Origin: Maylandia zebra
Lineage: Eukaryota; Chordata; Actinopteri; Cichliformes; Cichlidae
NCBI RefSeq assembly: GCF_041146795.1
Contig: NC_135183.1
Coordinates: 15,621,840 to 15,685,839, forward strand
Direction: 5' to 3'
DNA: 64,000 nt
Shown here: positions 11,857-22,465 of the stretch, piece by piece
How positions within the stretch are numbered: the first letter of the stretch is position 1
Layout of the letters: the number at the start of each line of letters is the position of its first letter
Notes under the pieces: model-generated
Seen by the model: the letters and a program-made list of their open reading frames with translations, nothing else
Told to the model about the DNA's origin: nothing
Databases searched by the model: none
Made by a program: the position numbers and the translations under genes

Positions 11857-12904
11857 TCAGTGGGTTAGGAAATAAATGATAAATAAATAGAAGCGACCAC
11901 AAGACAAACATGAACTTTAATCAGAGGAGCTCAGCATATTTTGAAATGTTTACCGAACCAGTCAGTTTCATCACACTTCGTACACAGTCGATATTTAAAC
12001 TGAAGGATGTTATTGTAGGATTTTTAGCAGCTGCAGATCTTACATTTTGTTTTTTGCTCATCATTACAATCAAAATGTTTGAAAAGAGTTCAGATTTGGC
12101 CCAACTTTGTTCATTTGATTTGTGTTTGGAATAAACCAGGGTAGCTGTTTAAACATTACTTCTATCCTAAGTTTGGCACAAGGACATGGATCTTTATCCT
12201 TTTAAGGGGTTTCCACACCCTTAAAAGTACTTAATAAAACTTTTTTGTTTCTTTTCTTTTTGTTATTTATTTTGGTTGTAAGAGGTTAAGCATATTTTTA
12301 TCATTTCATTCAAATGCCAGAACACCGAGAGAGTTTTTTGTTATTTTACACCCAATGACCCAAGAGAACTCTTTAGATCAAAATAGCTTCAGACAAACTT
12401 TTACCCAGCAATGCTACAGCGTTTTTTCAAGTATAGGTGGATTACATCAAGCTGGAGGTGGTAAAAAAACATCCATGGCCAGATTTATTGCTTAATTTAC
12501 TAAGAATAATAAAAAACAACAACAACAACAAAACTATTGTAATGAAGATTCAAGAAAGTGAAAAGTATAGAAGCACTTTGCATTCTCATCAGAAAAGCAC
12601 CATTTAAGTGCCAGTCAGCATACTAATTACTGCAAACGTATTTGTGTGACTTTCACATTTAGAATGCAGAATTTGGTTATTTCAAAAAACCATACAAAGA
12701 AATTTGCTAAAGTTTGCGAAATGCAATTTACTGCTATTTACATCAACAGGCAAAGTGTTGATGTGTTGATTTACCACAGGACTAAAAGATTAACACTTTT
12801 CCACTTAACATGGCTGATAATTCTTATCAGCACAAGCATAATCATCAAAAGCGTACCAAATCTTTGAGTCGGGCCAGTTATTTAGTATTAATGGAATTTT
12901 GAAA
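11790..12904. other. Intergenic sequence, nothing recognised
   Basis: Apart from the fetuin promoter at its left edge, this AT-rich stretch shows no gene, RNA or recognisable transposon. The small open frames at 11910-12134 and 12646-12867 have no familiar domain. Confidence 0.5.
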
Positions 12905-14249
12905 TCCATTGTGACCCATTGTGAACAAAGAATCTCAGGGACACAAGAGACAATATCAAAGACAGTAGCAACCTGTTAATCACATACAGGCTACTATGTT
13001 GCACAATCCGTTTTGAATCTAAAGGGACTATAACTTATCTTTTTTTAAAAAAAATTCTGAGCTTTAGAGTTTACAATGTTAGTTACAGGTATTGATTAAC
13101 ACAATTTGCAAAAAAAATAAACAAAAGAGAAACACTGAACAATCGGGAGTGACCAGTTGCCAGATTATTGATTTTAAAATTTGAGAATTAAATTCGGCTT
13201 ATGTATATTAGTGTATTGGACCCATTTATCCAAGCATGACAAAAACCAACTTACTCTGTTATTCACATACGCTGTTAACTCCTCCATCCTATAAACTCAA
13301 GTGTTATTTCCCACCACAATTATAAAGTTGGTACATCTTGTAATAGCCATTTCTTTGTTATACATTTTTTACTTGCAACTAGCAAGGCACTTAGTAAACA
13401 TTTTTCTTTTTTAGACCATTCCTGTGGCGTACATCCAAAAAAAATTGTTTTCATTCCACCCCTTCCTGAGCCTGGTTCTGCCGGAGGTTTCTTCCTGTTA
13501 AAAGGGAGTTTTTCCTTCCCACTTTGAGTGATAGAGTAGAAAAGCCCTATATAAGAGCCAGTCCATTAATTTAACTTTGAAACATTCAGTGTCTGACACT
13601 GTCACAGTAATCGTAAGGGTCCTGCAGATGTCACTTGGTAATCTCACTACATTTTAACTGCACAAGACTCTGGATATTGTAGCTCCTGTGAAAAAGAAAG
13701 CCTGAAATCAGAAGTATTTGACTCCCTGGTATAACTCTCAAATGGGCACCTAAAAGCAGATAACTGGAGCGAATGGATTCTCACTAATTTAGAAGATCTT
13801 TATTTAGACTGGATAAAAAGTTTGTTGCTCTATAAAAAAAAGCCTCCATAAAGCTAGAACATCTTACTATTCATCATTGATTGAAGAAGATAAGAACAAC
13901 CCCAGGTTTCTCTTCAGCACTGTAACCAAGCTGATAAAAAGTCAGAGCACTGTTGAGCTAACTATTCCTTTAATGCTGACTAGAAATTAATTCATGAACT
14001 TTTAACCGTTTTAACCATTAGAGAAACAATTATTCATAACTTTCATTAAGTACAGCTACTGATATTTGTTTAGACAGTCTGTGAAGGTTCTCAGTCATGT
14101 AGGTCGTTGTAGTCTATGGAGCTTGGAAAGGAAAGCATCTGGAGAGCACCATGAGCTGGATAACTGAGGACATACACAGACTTTCCTAACTGGATGATTA
14201 CAAACGCATCAACAGAAGAAGAAGAAGGTGGTTTTAAATGGTAACAGGG

Positions 14250-14323
14250 AGGTACTGCTGGGATTTGAACCCAGGATCTCCTGTTTACTAGACAGGCGCT
14301 TTGACCAGCTAAGCCACAGCACC
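14250..14323 (-). tRNA. tRNA-Thr (anticodon AGT), copy A
   Basis: The 74-nt cloverleaf folds fully. The acceptor pair is GGTGCTG/CAGTACC with one G-T pair. The D arm is GCTT/AAGC, and the anticodon arm is CCTGT/ACAGG around loop CTAGTAA (anticodon AGT, threonine). The T arm is CTGGG/CCCAG with TTCAAAT. The A box (TGGCTTAGCTGG) and B box (GGTTCAAATCC) are intact, with A in place of the usual G in the B box. No clear run of four T follows the 3' end on the minus strand, so termination may be weak. It sits among L2 sequence and is part of a tandem duplication with copy B. Confidence 0.88.
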
Positions 14324-14639
14324 TCTGGATGTGTTTCTTTCCAAGCTCCTTAGATTTATTTGGACTATTTTTCCTCTAGCTGAACTAATTGAACTTTCTG
14401 AGTTAACTTCCTTCACCCATTGTGAAGGAAGAATCTCAGGGACACAAGAGACAATATCAAAGACAGTAGCAACCTGTTAATCACATACAGGCTACAATGT
14501 TGCACAATCCTTTTTGAATCTAAAGGGGACTATAACCATCATAACTATATGGTGCTGTCTGACTGGAAATGACTGACAACATAAAATAATCAGGAAAGTG
14601 TTTGCTGAGGTCAGAGATTATATGAGTCAGAAACTGGAT

Positions 14640-14715
14640 TATATAGTGGTTGAACCACTAACTTGCCAAGTAGTAGATGCCCTGTTCTTTCTCCTGAGCT
14701 ACAACCACACACAAT
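14640..14715 (-). mobile_element. AFC-type SINE head, inverted fragment
   Basis: On the minus strand it reads a degenerate tRNA-like head (GTTGTAGCTCAGGAGAAAGA). Only the head is present, without the conserved tail. Confidence 0.4.
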
Positions 14716-15432
14716 ACTGTTAAAATATAATTTATGGTATACATTTGCATGTTTATTTTGTTTATAAAATTTCTTAGGCCACTCTAGAGGTAGAGCAGGT
14801 CACCTACTAATCTTCTGTGGAACCAGCTTCCAGTTTGGATTCAGGAGACAGACACTATCTCTATGTTTAAGATTAGGCTTAAAACTTTCCTTTTTGCTAA
14901 AACATATAGATAGGGCTGGATCAGGTGACCATGAATCCTCCCTTAGTTATGCTGCAATAGGTGTAGGCTGCTGGGGGATTCCCATGATGCATTGAGTATT
15001 TCTTCTTCAGTCACCTTTCTCACTCACTATGTGTTAATAGACCTCTCTGCATTGAATCATATCTGTTATTAACCTCTGTCTCTCTTCCACAGCATGTCTT
15101 CTATCCTGTCTTCCTTCTCTCACCCCAACCAGTCGCAGCAGATGGCCCCGCTCCTCCCTGAGCCTGGTTCTGCCGGAGGTTTCTTCCTGTTAAAAGGGAG
15201 TTTTTCCTTCCCACTGTTGCCAAAGTGCTTGCTCATAGAGGAGCAGTTACTTAGAAAGAGCATAGAAAACAGTTCTTGGGTGAATGAGGCGAGTTGTGTA
15301 AAGCACTTTGAGTGATAGAGTAGAAAACCCCTATATAAGAGCCAGTCCATTAATTTAACTTTGAAACAGACTTCCCAGAATTTCCTAACTGGATAATTAC
15401 AAACGCATCAACAGAAGAAGAAGATGACAGCG

Positions 15433-15506
15433 AGGTACTGCTGGGATTTGAACCCAGGATCTCCTGTTTACTAGACAGGCGCTTTGACCAGCTAAGCCAC
15501 AGCACC
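15433..15506 (-). tRNA. tRNA-Thr (anticodon AGT), copy B
   Basis: The 74 nt appear identical to the copy at 14250-14323, with the same complete cloverleaf and AGT anticodon. Both flanks are also shared: the block reading AAACGCATCAACAGAAGAAG at the lower coordinates, and GGATGTGTTTCTTTCCAAGC beyond the 5' end. The duplication therefore included surrounding DNA and was not a tRNA-only insertion. Confidence 0.88.
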
Positions 15507-15544
15507 TCTGGATGTGTTTCTTTCCAAGCTCCTTAGATTCATTT

Positions 15545-16725
15545 GGACTATTTTTCCCCTAACTAAACTGAGTTAACTTCAGTAACTACTTCCTCCAAAC
15601 CATCAACTTGTCTTAAAGACCCCAATCTTACAAGGCTTTTCAAGGAAGTTTAATGTTTTAATTTTAAAAATGATTAGCCTCTGTCAGTTATTAAGCTGTA
15701 TGTACCACAGGCCTTCAAGCTGGCAGTAGTTAAACCATTACTTTAAAAGCCATCACTGGACCCAGCGGTCTTAGTTAATTATAGGCCAACCTCCAACCTT
15801 CCTTTATAAGGTTGTAGCTGTAAAATGCTTCTGTAAATGATCATCTGCAGAGGAATGGCTTATTTGAGGAGTTTCAGTCAGGTTTCAGAGCTCATCACAG
15901 AAACAGCTTTACAAATGATCTTCTTATGGCCTCTGACAGTGGACTCATGTCTGTGCCTGTCCTGCTGGACCTCAGACCTCATACTGTTGACCATAATATT
16001 TAATTATAGCTATTAGAGCATGCTGTAGGTGTTAAAGGTCTATCCAATAGATACCTATTTGTTCATGTAAGTGGACAAATCTAATTCTTTATGCACTAAG
16101 GTTACAAATATGTAAAAGTGCTTTCTGCTGTTTGTGCAGCATTAGAAATATCCTGTTTCAGAGTGCAGCTGAAAAACTAGTTCATGGATTTATTACTTTC
16201 AGACTACTGTAATTTGTTATTATCAGGATGTCCTACTGAACTCCCTGAAATGCCTTCAGTTGATCCAAAATGCTGCAGCAGGAGTACTGACAGGGACTAA
16301 AAAAGAGAGAGCATATTTCTCCTATACTGGCTTCCCTTCATCGACTCCATGTTAAATCCAGAATTGAATTTAAAATCCTCGTCAAGTACAAGGTCTTGAA
16401 TAATCAGGCCCCATCTTATCTTAATGACCTAATAGTACCATATCACCCCATTAGAGCACTTCGCTCTCAGACTGCAGGCTGACTAAAGTACTTAAAAGTA
16501 AAATGAGACAGAGCCTTCAGTTTTCAACCCCTCTTCTGTGGAACAAGCTCCCAGTTTGAATTGGGGAGACAGGCACGCTCTCTACTTTTAAGATTAGGCT
16601 TAAAATTTTTCTTTTTGATGACTCAGCTCGTTAGGGCTGTAACAGGTGACCCGGATCCAATAGGCCATGGCTGCTTGGGGCTTCTCATGAAGCTCTGACT
16701 GTTTCCTTCTTCACTCACCTTTTTT
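15545..16725 (+). mobile_element. Decayed L2-type LINE ORF2 fragment
   Basis: Homologous in order to the L2 copies at 28200-29990 and 35520-36820. It contains the counterparts of the reverse-transcriptase stretches for GYVPQAFKLAVVKPLL, ANYRP, HRNSFTNDL, SRLDYCNLLLS, LQLIQNAA and LASLHRLHVKSRIEFKI. It has stops, frameshifts and deletions and is inactive. Confidence 0.75.
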
Positions 16726-16727
16726 TA

Positions 16728-17830
16728 TGCAGTCAGAGGTAACGAAGTACAAACACTTTGTATACTCTGCAGGTAGAATTTTGGCACAACACAGAAGGAC
16801 TGCAGCTGTCCATCAGTTCGGGTTGCGTATTTCAGCATCTAGCTTGCTCTACAGAAGACCAGCGAGCGTAAAGGCAGTAATTTTTTTAAGCAGCAGGTAA
16901 TTTTAAATGCAACTTTTCTATGAGCTCAACAAAACAAAACTGTGCAGTTTGTCACACAGTGTGTTGCTAGCTAAAGGACTAGCTGCTGTATTTCACAGGA
17001 AGAGAAAAGAAAGAGCTAACTCCACTCAGAGATGGAGAAAGATTAAAAAAAAGAGGGCAGGAAAGGAAGAGAGCTTAGATTTAAAGGTAAGGACTGCTCA
17101 GTGGTGATAAACTGGACATTTTCAAGCTTACATCTAAGTCCTCGTGTTTAAATCAGATATTGGGTCTGTATATTTGACATAATGTTTTTCCATGTTGTCA
17201 AACATACTACAAAACAAACTGAGGTAGGCTAACTGTGTTATTATTTAAAGGTAGTCAAGTCAAGTCAAGTCAAGTTTATTTATAGAGCACATTTAAAAAC
17301 AACCAAGGCTGACCAAAGTGCTGTACAGTAAATACAGATAAAAATACAATAGAACACAATTTCGTAAAACACCTCGCTGATCAAAAATAAAATAAAATAA
17401 AATAAACAAATAAATTAAACCTTTCTAAAAGCCAATGAAAAGAGGTGAGTTTTAAGAGCAGTTTTAAAAGTTTCTAGGCTTTTGGAGAATCTGACGTGAG
17501 GAGGTAAACTGTAAGGTAAGAGGCAAAGTAACCCTCTATAATGTAGGCAATTTAAAAAAAATCCTTCTTTTTCTCTGTTCATGTTCTGCTTACCTGATTC
17601 AAGCTGAGTACCTTGATTAGAATCAAAACTTAGACTGAAATAAAGTTGGTATTTCTATCTACTAATATTATTTTATTGTCACATTAATATTGCACAAGGT
17701 TCAGTCAGCTTTGCATAAAAATAGATGGTAGAAATGTTCTTCAAGGAGCTACGTTTTCACTTTTACTTGCATAAAGAAGTTCAATCTGTACTTTAACTTT
17801 TACTGGAGTATTTTTCAACACTAGCATCTG
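16728..17830. mobile_element. Decayed non-autonomous DNA-element remnant (GTAACGAAGTAC end type)
   Basis: Begins with AGAGGTAACGAAGTACAAAC and contains CTAGCTAAAGGACTAGCTGC, then late CTTTAACTTTTACTGGAGTA. The copy at 28857-29572 ends in the reverse complement of such a start (TTGTACTTCATTACTTCCCA). A second repeat is nested at 17257-17480, and an AFC SINE follows at 17841 near the element's right end. Confidence 0.4.
17257..17480. repeat. CAAGT-headed interspersed repeat
   Basis: Tandem CAAGT units are followed by TTTATTTATAGAGCACATTT and GACCAAAGTGCTGTACAGTA, then AAAATAAAATA runs and AAGAGGTGAGTTTTAAGAGC. The same family is at 5255-5450. Class unknown. Confidence 0.5.
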
Positions 17831-17840
17831 TTCTTCGGGT

Positions 17841-18110
17841 GGCTGTAGCTCAGGTGGCAGAGCAGATCAGCCACTAACCAGAAGGTCGGTGGTTTGATCC
17901 CAGGCTGCTCCTTGTCTGCATGCCAAATATCCTCGGGCAAGATACTAACCTCATGTTGCTCTCTGATGCATCCATTGGAATGTGTATGACTGTTAGATAC
18001 TCAGCACTTAAAATTAGAAGAAGTGCTTGTGTGAATGAATTAGTTGTATAAAGTGCTTTGAGTGCTCAGACAGAGTAGAAAAGCACTATATAAGAACCAG
18101 TCCATTTACT
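17841..18110 (+). mobile_element. AFC-family SINE (African cichlid), near full length
   Basis: The tRNA-like head is GGCTGTAGCTCAGGTGGCAG (A box), with a B-box-like GGTGGTTTGATCCC. The body has GATGCATCCATTGGAATGTG, and the tail is GCTTTGAGTGCTCAGACAGA then AAGCACTATATAAGAACCAG. Family name and host range are from memory. Partial tails are at 13525-13575, 15275-15355 and 22041-22121. This is the main clue to the organism. Confidence 0.8.
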
Positions 18111-19315
18111 TCTGCTCAAGTACAGAATTACGGGACCTCCTCAGAGTGCAGAACATAAACTATGTTTAATGTTGTTAAATAAATATTTACTAAATATTTT
18201 AAAAGAACAAATCCCGTTTTTCTTGCTTTTTTTCTATTCTTCCTTAGTCTTGTCAAAGTGATTTGTTTATAGTAGTGAAAGCTAAAGTTAAACAGTCTCT
18301 TTAACTATGGTCTGCATACAGAATGAATGACTGGGCTCATGGAAACTTATTAACACTAACAAAGAACAGTTACATTTAAAATCTATTTTGGAAATGTTAC
18401 TATAACACAAACGGCAGTGTGTGAATGTCATGCTTTCTGACAAAGTCAACAAAATCACGAGGCTGAGATTTTTGGCCATCATTTTGTAACCTCGAAAGGT
18501 TCAAGGTTAGTAATAACCCCCCCCCTTTGGGTCCACTCTAACAAACACACCGGCGCACCCGCCGTGACAGCCATCTTACTATTCATGACCATCGCTTTTC
18601 ATTATTCAGTAACTTGCAACATACTGTAAAGATACAGCTTGTAGTATTCATTAAGAAAATCTTTGGCAGCGGATGAGTGGTGTGATTTAAATATCATACA
18701 GAAAACGTATGACATTTTTTTAAGTTGTATTTTTCTTTTCTTTCTTTCTTTCTCTGATAGACTTGTTCCTTTGCTTTACAATGCCAGCTTTTGACCATTG
18801 CCAGGTTTTCAGGTTGAATGTCTGCTTTTGTTTGCCTACTCTAAAGTACAGTCTGTTAATGAACCATAATGTCACATGTTTTAACATTGACCTTTTAAAG
18901 CCAGTTGACCGCCCACACTACAAAACGGGTTCATTCACCAGCAGAAGTTAAATAAAAAAAGGCTTTTTTCCACTTTTTTCTTTGTTCCTGTCCAGCAATG
19001 TAAGAATCAGAATTGTTGTCTGAAGGCCAAAAAATACCCCACACATTTACGTTCCCAAATGGACCATTTGCTGTAATAGTCTAGTTGATCGTCATATTTT
19101 ACTAGAATTTTTGAGTCTATCACAGCAGACAAGTCACTCACAAACTCAATGACAATCACTTCCAGGGAAGAACAGAGATGGGTGTAGGAGGTCTATTCAT
19201 AAAGAGAACACAGATTAGACTGAAGGCAAACACAGATGGGTGAATCAGTTAGTTAGAGCCGGGGCTACACTGACGCGAGTGGCACAACAATCCAGCGACG
19301 AGTAGCGTCGATCTA
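18111..19315. other. Intergenic sequence, nothing recognised
   Basis: AT-rich sequence with a C run near 18520 and a short TTTC-type simple repeat near 18740. No gene or clear transposon. Confidence 0.45.
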
Positions 19316-19319
19316 TTGT

Positions 19320-19625
19320 CTTAAGTATTTGTATAGCGCTTTACTAGTCCCTAAGGACCCCAAAGCGCTTTACACACTCAGTCATCCACCCATTCACACA
19401 CTGATGATGGCAAGCTACATTGTAGCCACAGCCACCCTGGGGTGCACTGACAGAGGCGAGGCTGCCGGTCACTGGCGCCACCGGGCCCTCTGACCACCAC
19501 CAGCAGGCAACGGGTAAAGTGTCTTGCCCAAGGACACAACGATTGAGACTGTGGGAGCCGGGGCTCGAACAAGCAATCTTTCGATTGCAAGGCAAACTTC
19601 CAATTCTTGAGCCACGATCGCCCCA
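19320..19625 (-). mobile_element. tRNA-headed SINE, second family, copy 1
   Basis: On the minus strand it starts with GGGGCGATCGTGGCTCAAGA and has a B-box-like GTTCGAGCCCC. It ends with AAAGCGCTTTGGGGTCCTTA and AAAGCGCTATACAAATACTT. A copy at 26292-26606 is highly similar throughout, and a tail fragment is at 38805-38915. Open frames of 60-115 codons inside these copies are SINE sequence, not genes. Confidence 0.75.
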
Positions 19626-19629
19626 CAGT

Positions 19630-20660
19630 AGTGTCAGGAATGCTGAGATAATGAGCAGCAGGTGAGAGGATGTCTCGCAGGTGTTGGCCAAAAGCTGGAA
19701 CCCATCATGAGTTCCGCACAGGCGGAATACATATATGTGTATATATTATTCTGAAATTTCAAGATTAAAGTTAAAAATCTATTTTGAGAAATTGTGGCGA
19801 TTACAGTTGTTGTTTCAAGACAAATTGCCATGGTTGCTATACCCTCTGAGTTAGTGAAATTGTACTTTAAAAGAGGAAGGAAATGACTTTTCTTTTAGCA
19901 CATGAGTGTAAGCACACTGAAAAGATCTGTTGAGACGGATAAACAGACAAACTTTGAAGAGTGGATTTGTAAAATAATGAAGTGGCTGGCAGTGGACTGC
20001 AAAGGATATAGATGCTTACACCCATTTACATGACATTTTGACTTTTTTTTTCTTAAAATAGTAATATGACTTTTTTTCTCATGACTTTTGTGATTGGTTA
20101 TTAAATGTTTGCTGTTTTTTTGTTTACTATTTGTATAATTAAATAATATTTATTTCATTAAATTGTGGATTCCAGTGTTTAAGTAATAGTCCATAGTCAA
20201 TAGTCTGTATTGGTCTTCACAGTCCACAGTAATTATAATGAGAGATAAGATGTTTTCTTTTATACATGTGCGTGTAATAAATAGCAGTCATACTATCAAA
20301 AACATTAATTCAGTAAATGCAAACAACCCTGGTTCTTAAAATAGGAATCCTGCCACAAAGCACTGCCTAGAAGTAGCAGGTAAGACACCTGTCTAAATCT
20401 CGGATTTAGTCATGATCACGTGACCTGGGTTTTGAAACCCACTTCAAAGCAGTGTTTTGAAATATCTGTGCTTCAGAAACTCGGCACGGAATTGAAAAGT
20501 CAGTATCGAGCGTCCATCCCTACTGACCTGCTTCACAGCCAATTACAGGCTCAAAATGTCAATGATTCATACAGAGATTTCCCTAACTTGAGGAAACTTA
20601 CCGTTATCTTGGTGTTTGTTTGTGCTTTTGTTTTTATTTTTCCCCCTCTCTTCTTTTTCT
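19630..20660. other. Intergenic sequence, nothing recognised
   Basis: AT-rich; no gene or clear transposon recognised up to the foldback element at 20665. Confidence 0.45.
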
Positions 20661-20664
20661 TTGC

Positions 20665-20829
20665 TACGGAAGAGGATTAGGGCCACCGGAAAAAAAGTGG
20701 GCATTTTTTTCTTCTTTTCCAGAATTCTGAGAAAAAAGTCAGAATTCTGACTTTAATGTCAGAATTCTGGAAAAGAAAAAAAAGATGTGCCCACTTTTCT
20801 TCCCCCAGTAGCCCCAATCCTCTTCCGTA
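20665..20829. mobile_element. Palindromic foldback MITE
   Basis: Ends are TACGGAAGAGGATTAGGGCC and GGGGC...AATCCTCTTCCGTA. The two arms, about 75 nt each, are near reverse complements along their whole length (AGTGGGCATTTTTT against AAGATGTGCCCACTTTT; TTTTCCAGAATTCTGA against GTCAGAATTCTGGAAAA). The centre repeats AGTCAGAATTCTGAC-like units. The TA at each end could be a target-site duplication. Confidence 0.7.
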
Positions 20830-22040
20830 CTTTGTGCCTAGAGGATATATTCTTCTAACATTGTTTTGTTCTTCAGCCTGCTCGTTGGACATTACCAGCA
20901 GAGCTCAGAGCGGAGGGGCAGGACAAATCGCTACACAAACATTCCTCTGTTTGCATAATACTCCTTTTTTGTACACTGATACCTTTAACATATGAATTAT
21001 CACTCACACGTGCAAAAATAAACCCTCTGTCCTCAGGGACCCTAAGCAGGCACTTCGTATTTGTAATGCCTTGGGCTGACTCTGCATTGCAACGTAGTTA
21101 CAGCATAAAGCACTTTGAAACAACCTTTTTGACACAATTGTGTGTCTTTTCAAAAAGATACTTGTGATCCAGTGCAGCTGGTTGTCACTGAACACAATTT
21201 CATTGTATATTTCTACAATGGCAGTTATCTAACTAATTTATTAAACCCCCCCCCCCCCCCGCAAGATGTTAAAAGAGCTAAAAGATGCTGCTAAATGGGA
21301 ATTTTGTCTTGTGTAAGCTTGATGCCAGTGACCAAATGCACTAAATGTTAAGCACTTGCTAAACAGACTTGCTCAGTGCTCAGCCAGGTAAAACACACCA
21401 AAAATAAATATTTTGATGAGCATACAGCTTTCCAAAAGGGCCATTTTAAAAACATAAAAAAGTAACCAGGGGTCCTTGCAGGTTAAAGAATCGGACACTG
21501 CTGTATTACCGTGATACATGTTAATATGATACAGTGGGCTTGGGGTAACTGGACTGGTACTTACATGGCATGTTTGTACTCTGCTTGAGCACTTGAACCA
21601 CTGGCGAAATCGAAAAATGGTTCCTAAAACCAACTCTGTGCTTTTTCAGTGATATTAGGGTCATTGCGATAAATCTAGGTAGAGTGCCACATCCAAATCT
21701 CGCTGCTGCTGCAGCACTGCGCCTGGGGTTACTGTAATCACCCCAATACGCCTGAAAAGCGCGGAGTCACTGCTTTCTTGAACCTTTGGAATTCTTCCAG
21801 TTCAGTAAACGGTTCAGGTGTTACGGGAGTTACAGATGAAAAAAGTGAGCTCAGCGAAGATGTGAGCCCCAGAAACCTGAAGTCGGAGACACATTCCACT
21901 TGTTCTCCATATAAAGAGAGGGGAGGGGACCTGTCTGTGCCCATAGGAGTCTTTTGTTTTAAGGATGTTTGGCTTCAGGTTTTTTCTGAGCACCGGTGGG
22001 ACAACGTCTACCTCCGCTCTGTACGCTGTCTTATCTTTAT
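20830..22040. other. Intergenic sequence; poly-C tract only
   Basis: Contains a run of 15 C at 21246-21260. Nothing else recognised. Confidence 0.45.
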
Positions 22041-22121
22041 GGGTGAATGAATTAGTTGTGTAAAGCGCTTTGAGTGCTCAGATAGAGCAGAAAAGCGCTA
22101 TATAAGAACCAGTCCATTTAC
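22041..22121 (+). mobile_element. AFC SINE tail fragment
   Basis: TAAAGCGCTTTGAGTGCTCA followed by AAAAGCGCTATATAAGAACC and AGTCCATTTACTAC is the conserved AFC tail; the head is missing. Confidence 0.7.
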
Positions 22122-22349
22122 TACAGTGTTGAACACTGAACTGTAGTCTGTGAGGCAGTGTAACACAAGTTAGGAAGGTGATAAGTAGACAGCATCAGCA
22201 GACTGGTCTGTTTCTTCTTGGTGTATTTTATTTTTCTGATATTCTGCCATCGTAAACCACTGGTTCCTAAAATCTTACTGGTTTTACACAGAATTTTACA
22301 CACTTCTGAACCTCATTAGTCTCTACCATTAAGAAATCAGTAATTGGAT

Positions 22350-22465
22350 TTTTCGAGTTTTCTTTGTATTATTGTGGGATCTTTACCTTACAATATAAAG
22401 CACCTTGTGGTTGTTGTGATCTGGTGCTAAATAAATACAATTTTATTGAATAAAATTAAATTGGA
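22350..22465 (+). mobile_element. L2-type LINE 3' tail
   Basis: GGGATCTTTACCTTACAATA, TAAAGCACCTTGTGGTTGTT and TAAATAAATACAATTTTATT form the shared fish L2/SINE tail with its short terminal repeats. Confidence 0.65.

Larger units (their letters stand above)
12905..15600. repeat. Tandem duplication of a 1.2-1.5 kb unit (L2 tail, SINE tail, tRNA-Thr)
   Basis: Unit A (about 12905-14412) and unit B (about 14413-15600) contain the same blocks in the same order. Block 1 is a segment with CTCAGGGACACAAGAGACAA (12911-13034 and 14414-14537). Block 2 is an L2 3' tail joined to a SINE tail (13455-13575 and 15150-15366). Block 3 is the tRNA-Thr with flanks (14190-14410 and 15390-15590). Between matched blocks the units differ: A has extra L2 ORF2 sequence at 13840-14050, and B has an inverted SINE head near 14640-14715. 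The L2/SINE block of A has lost about 85-90 bp between two CACT tetranucleotides. Confidence 0.75.
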
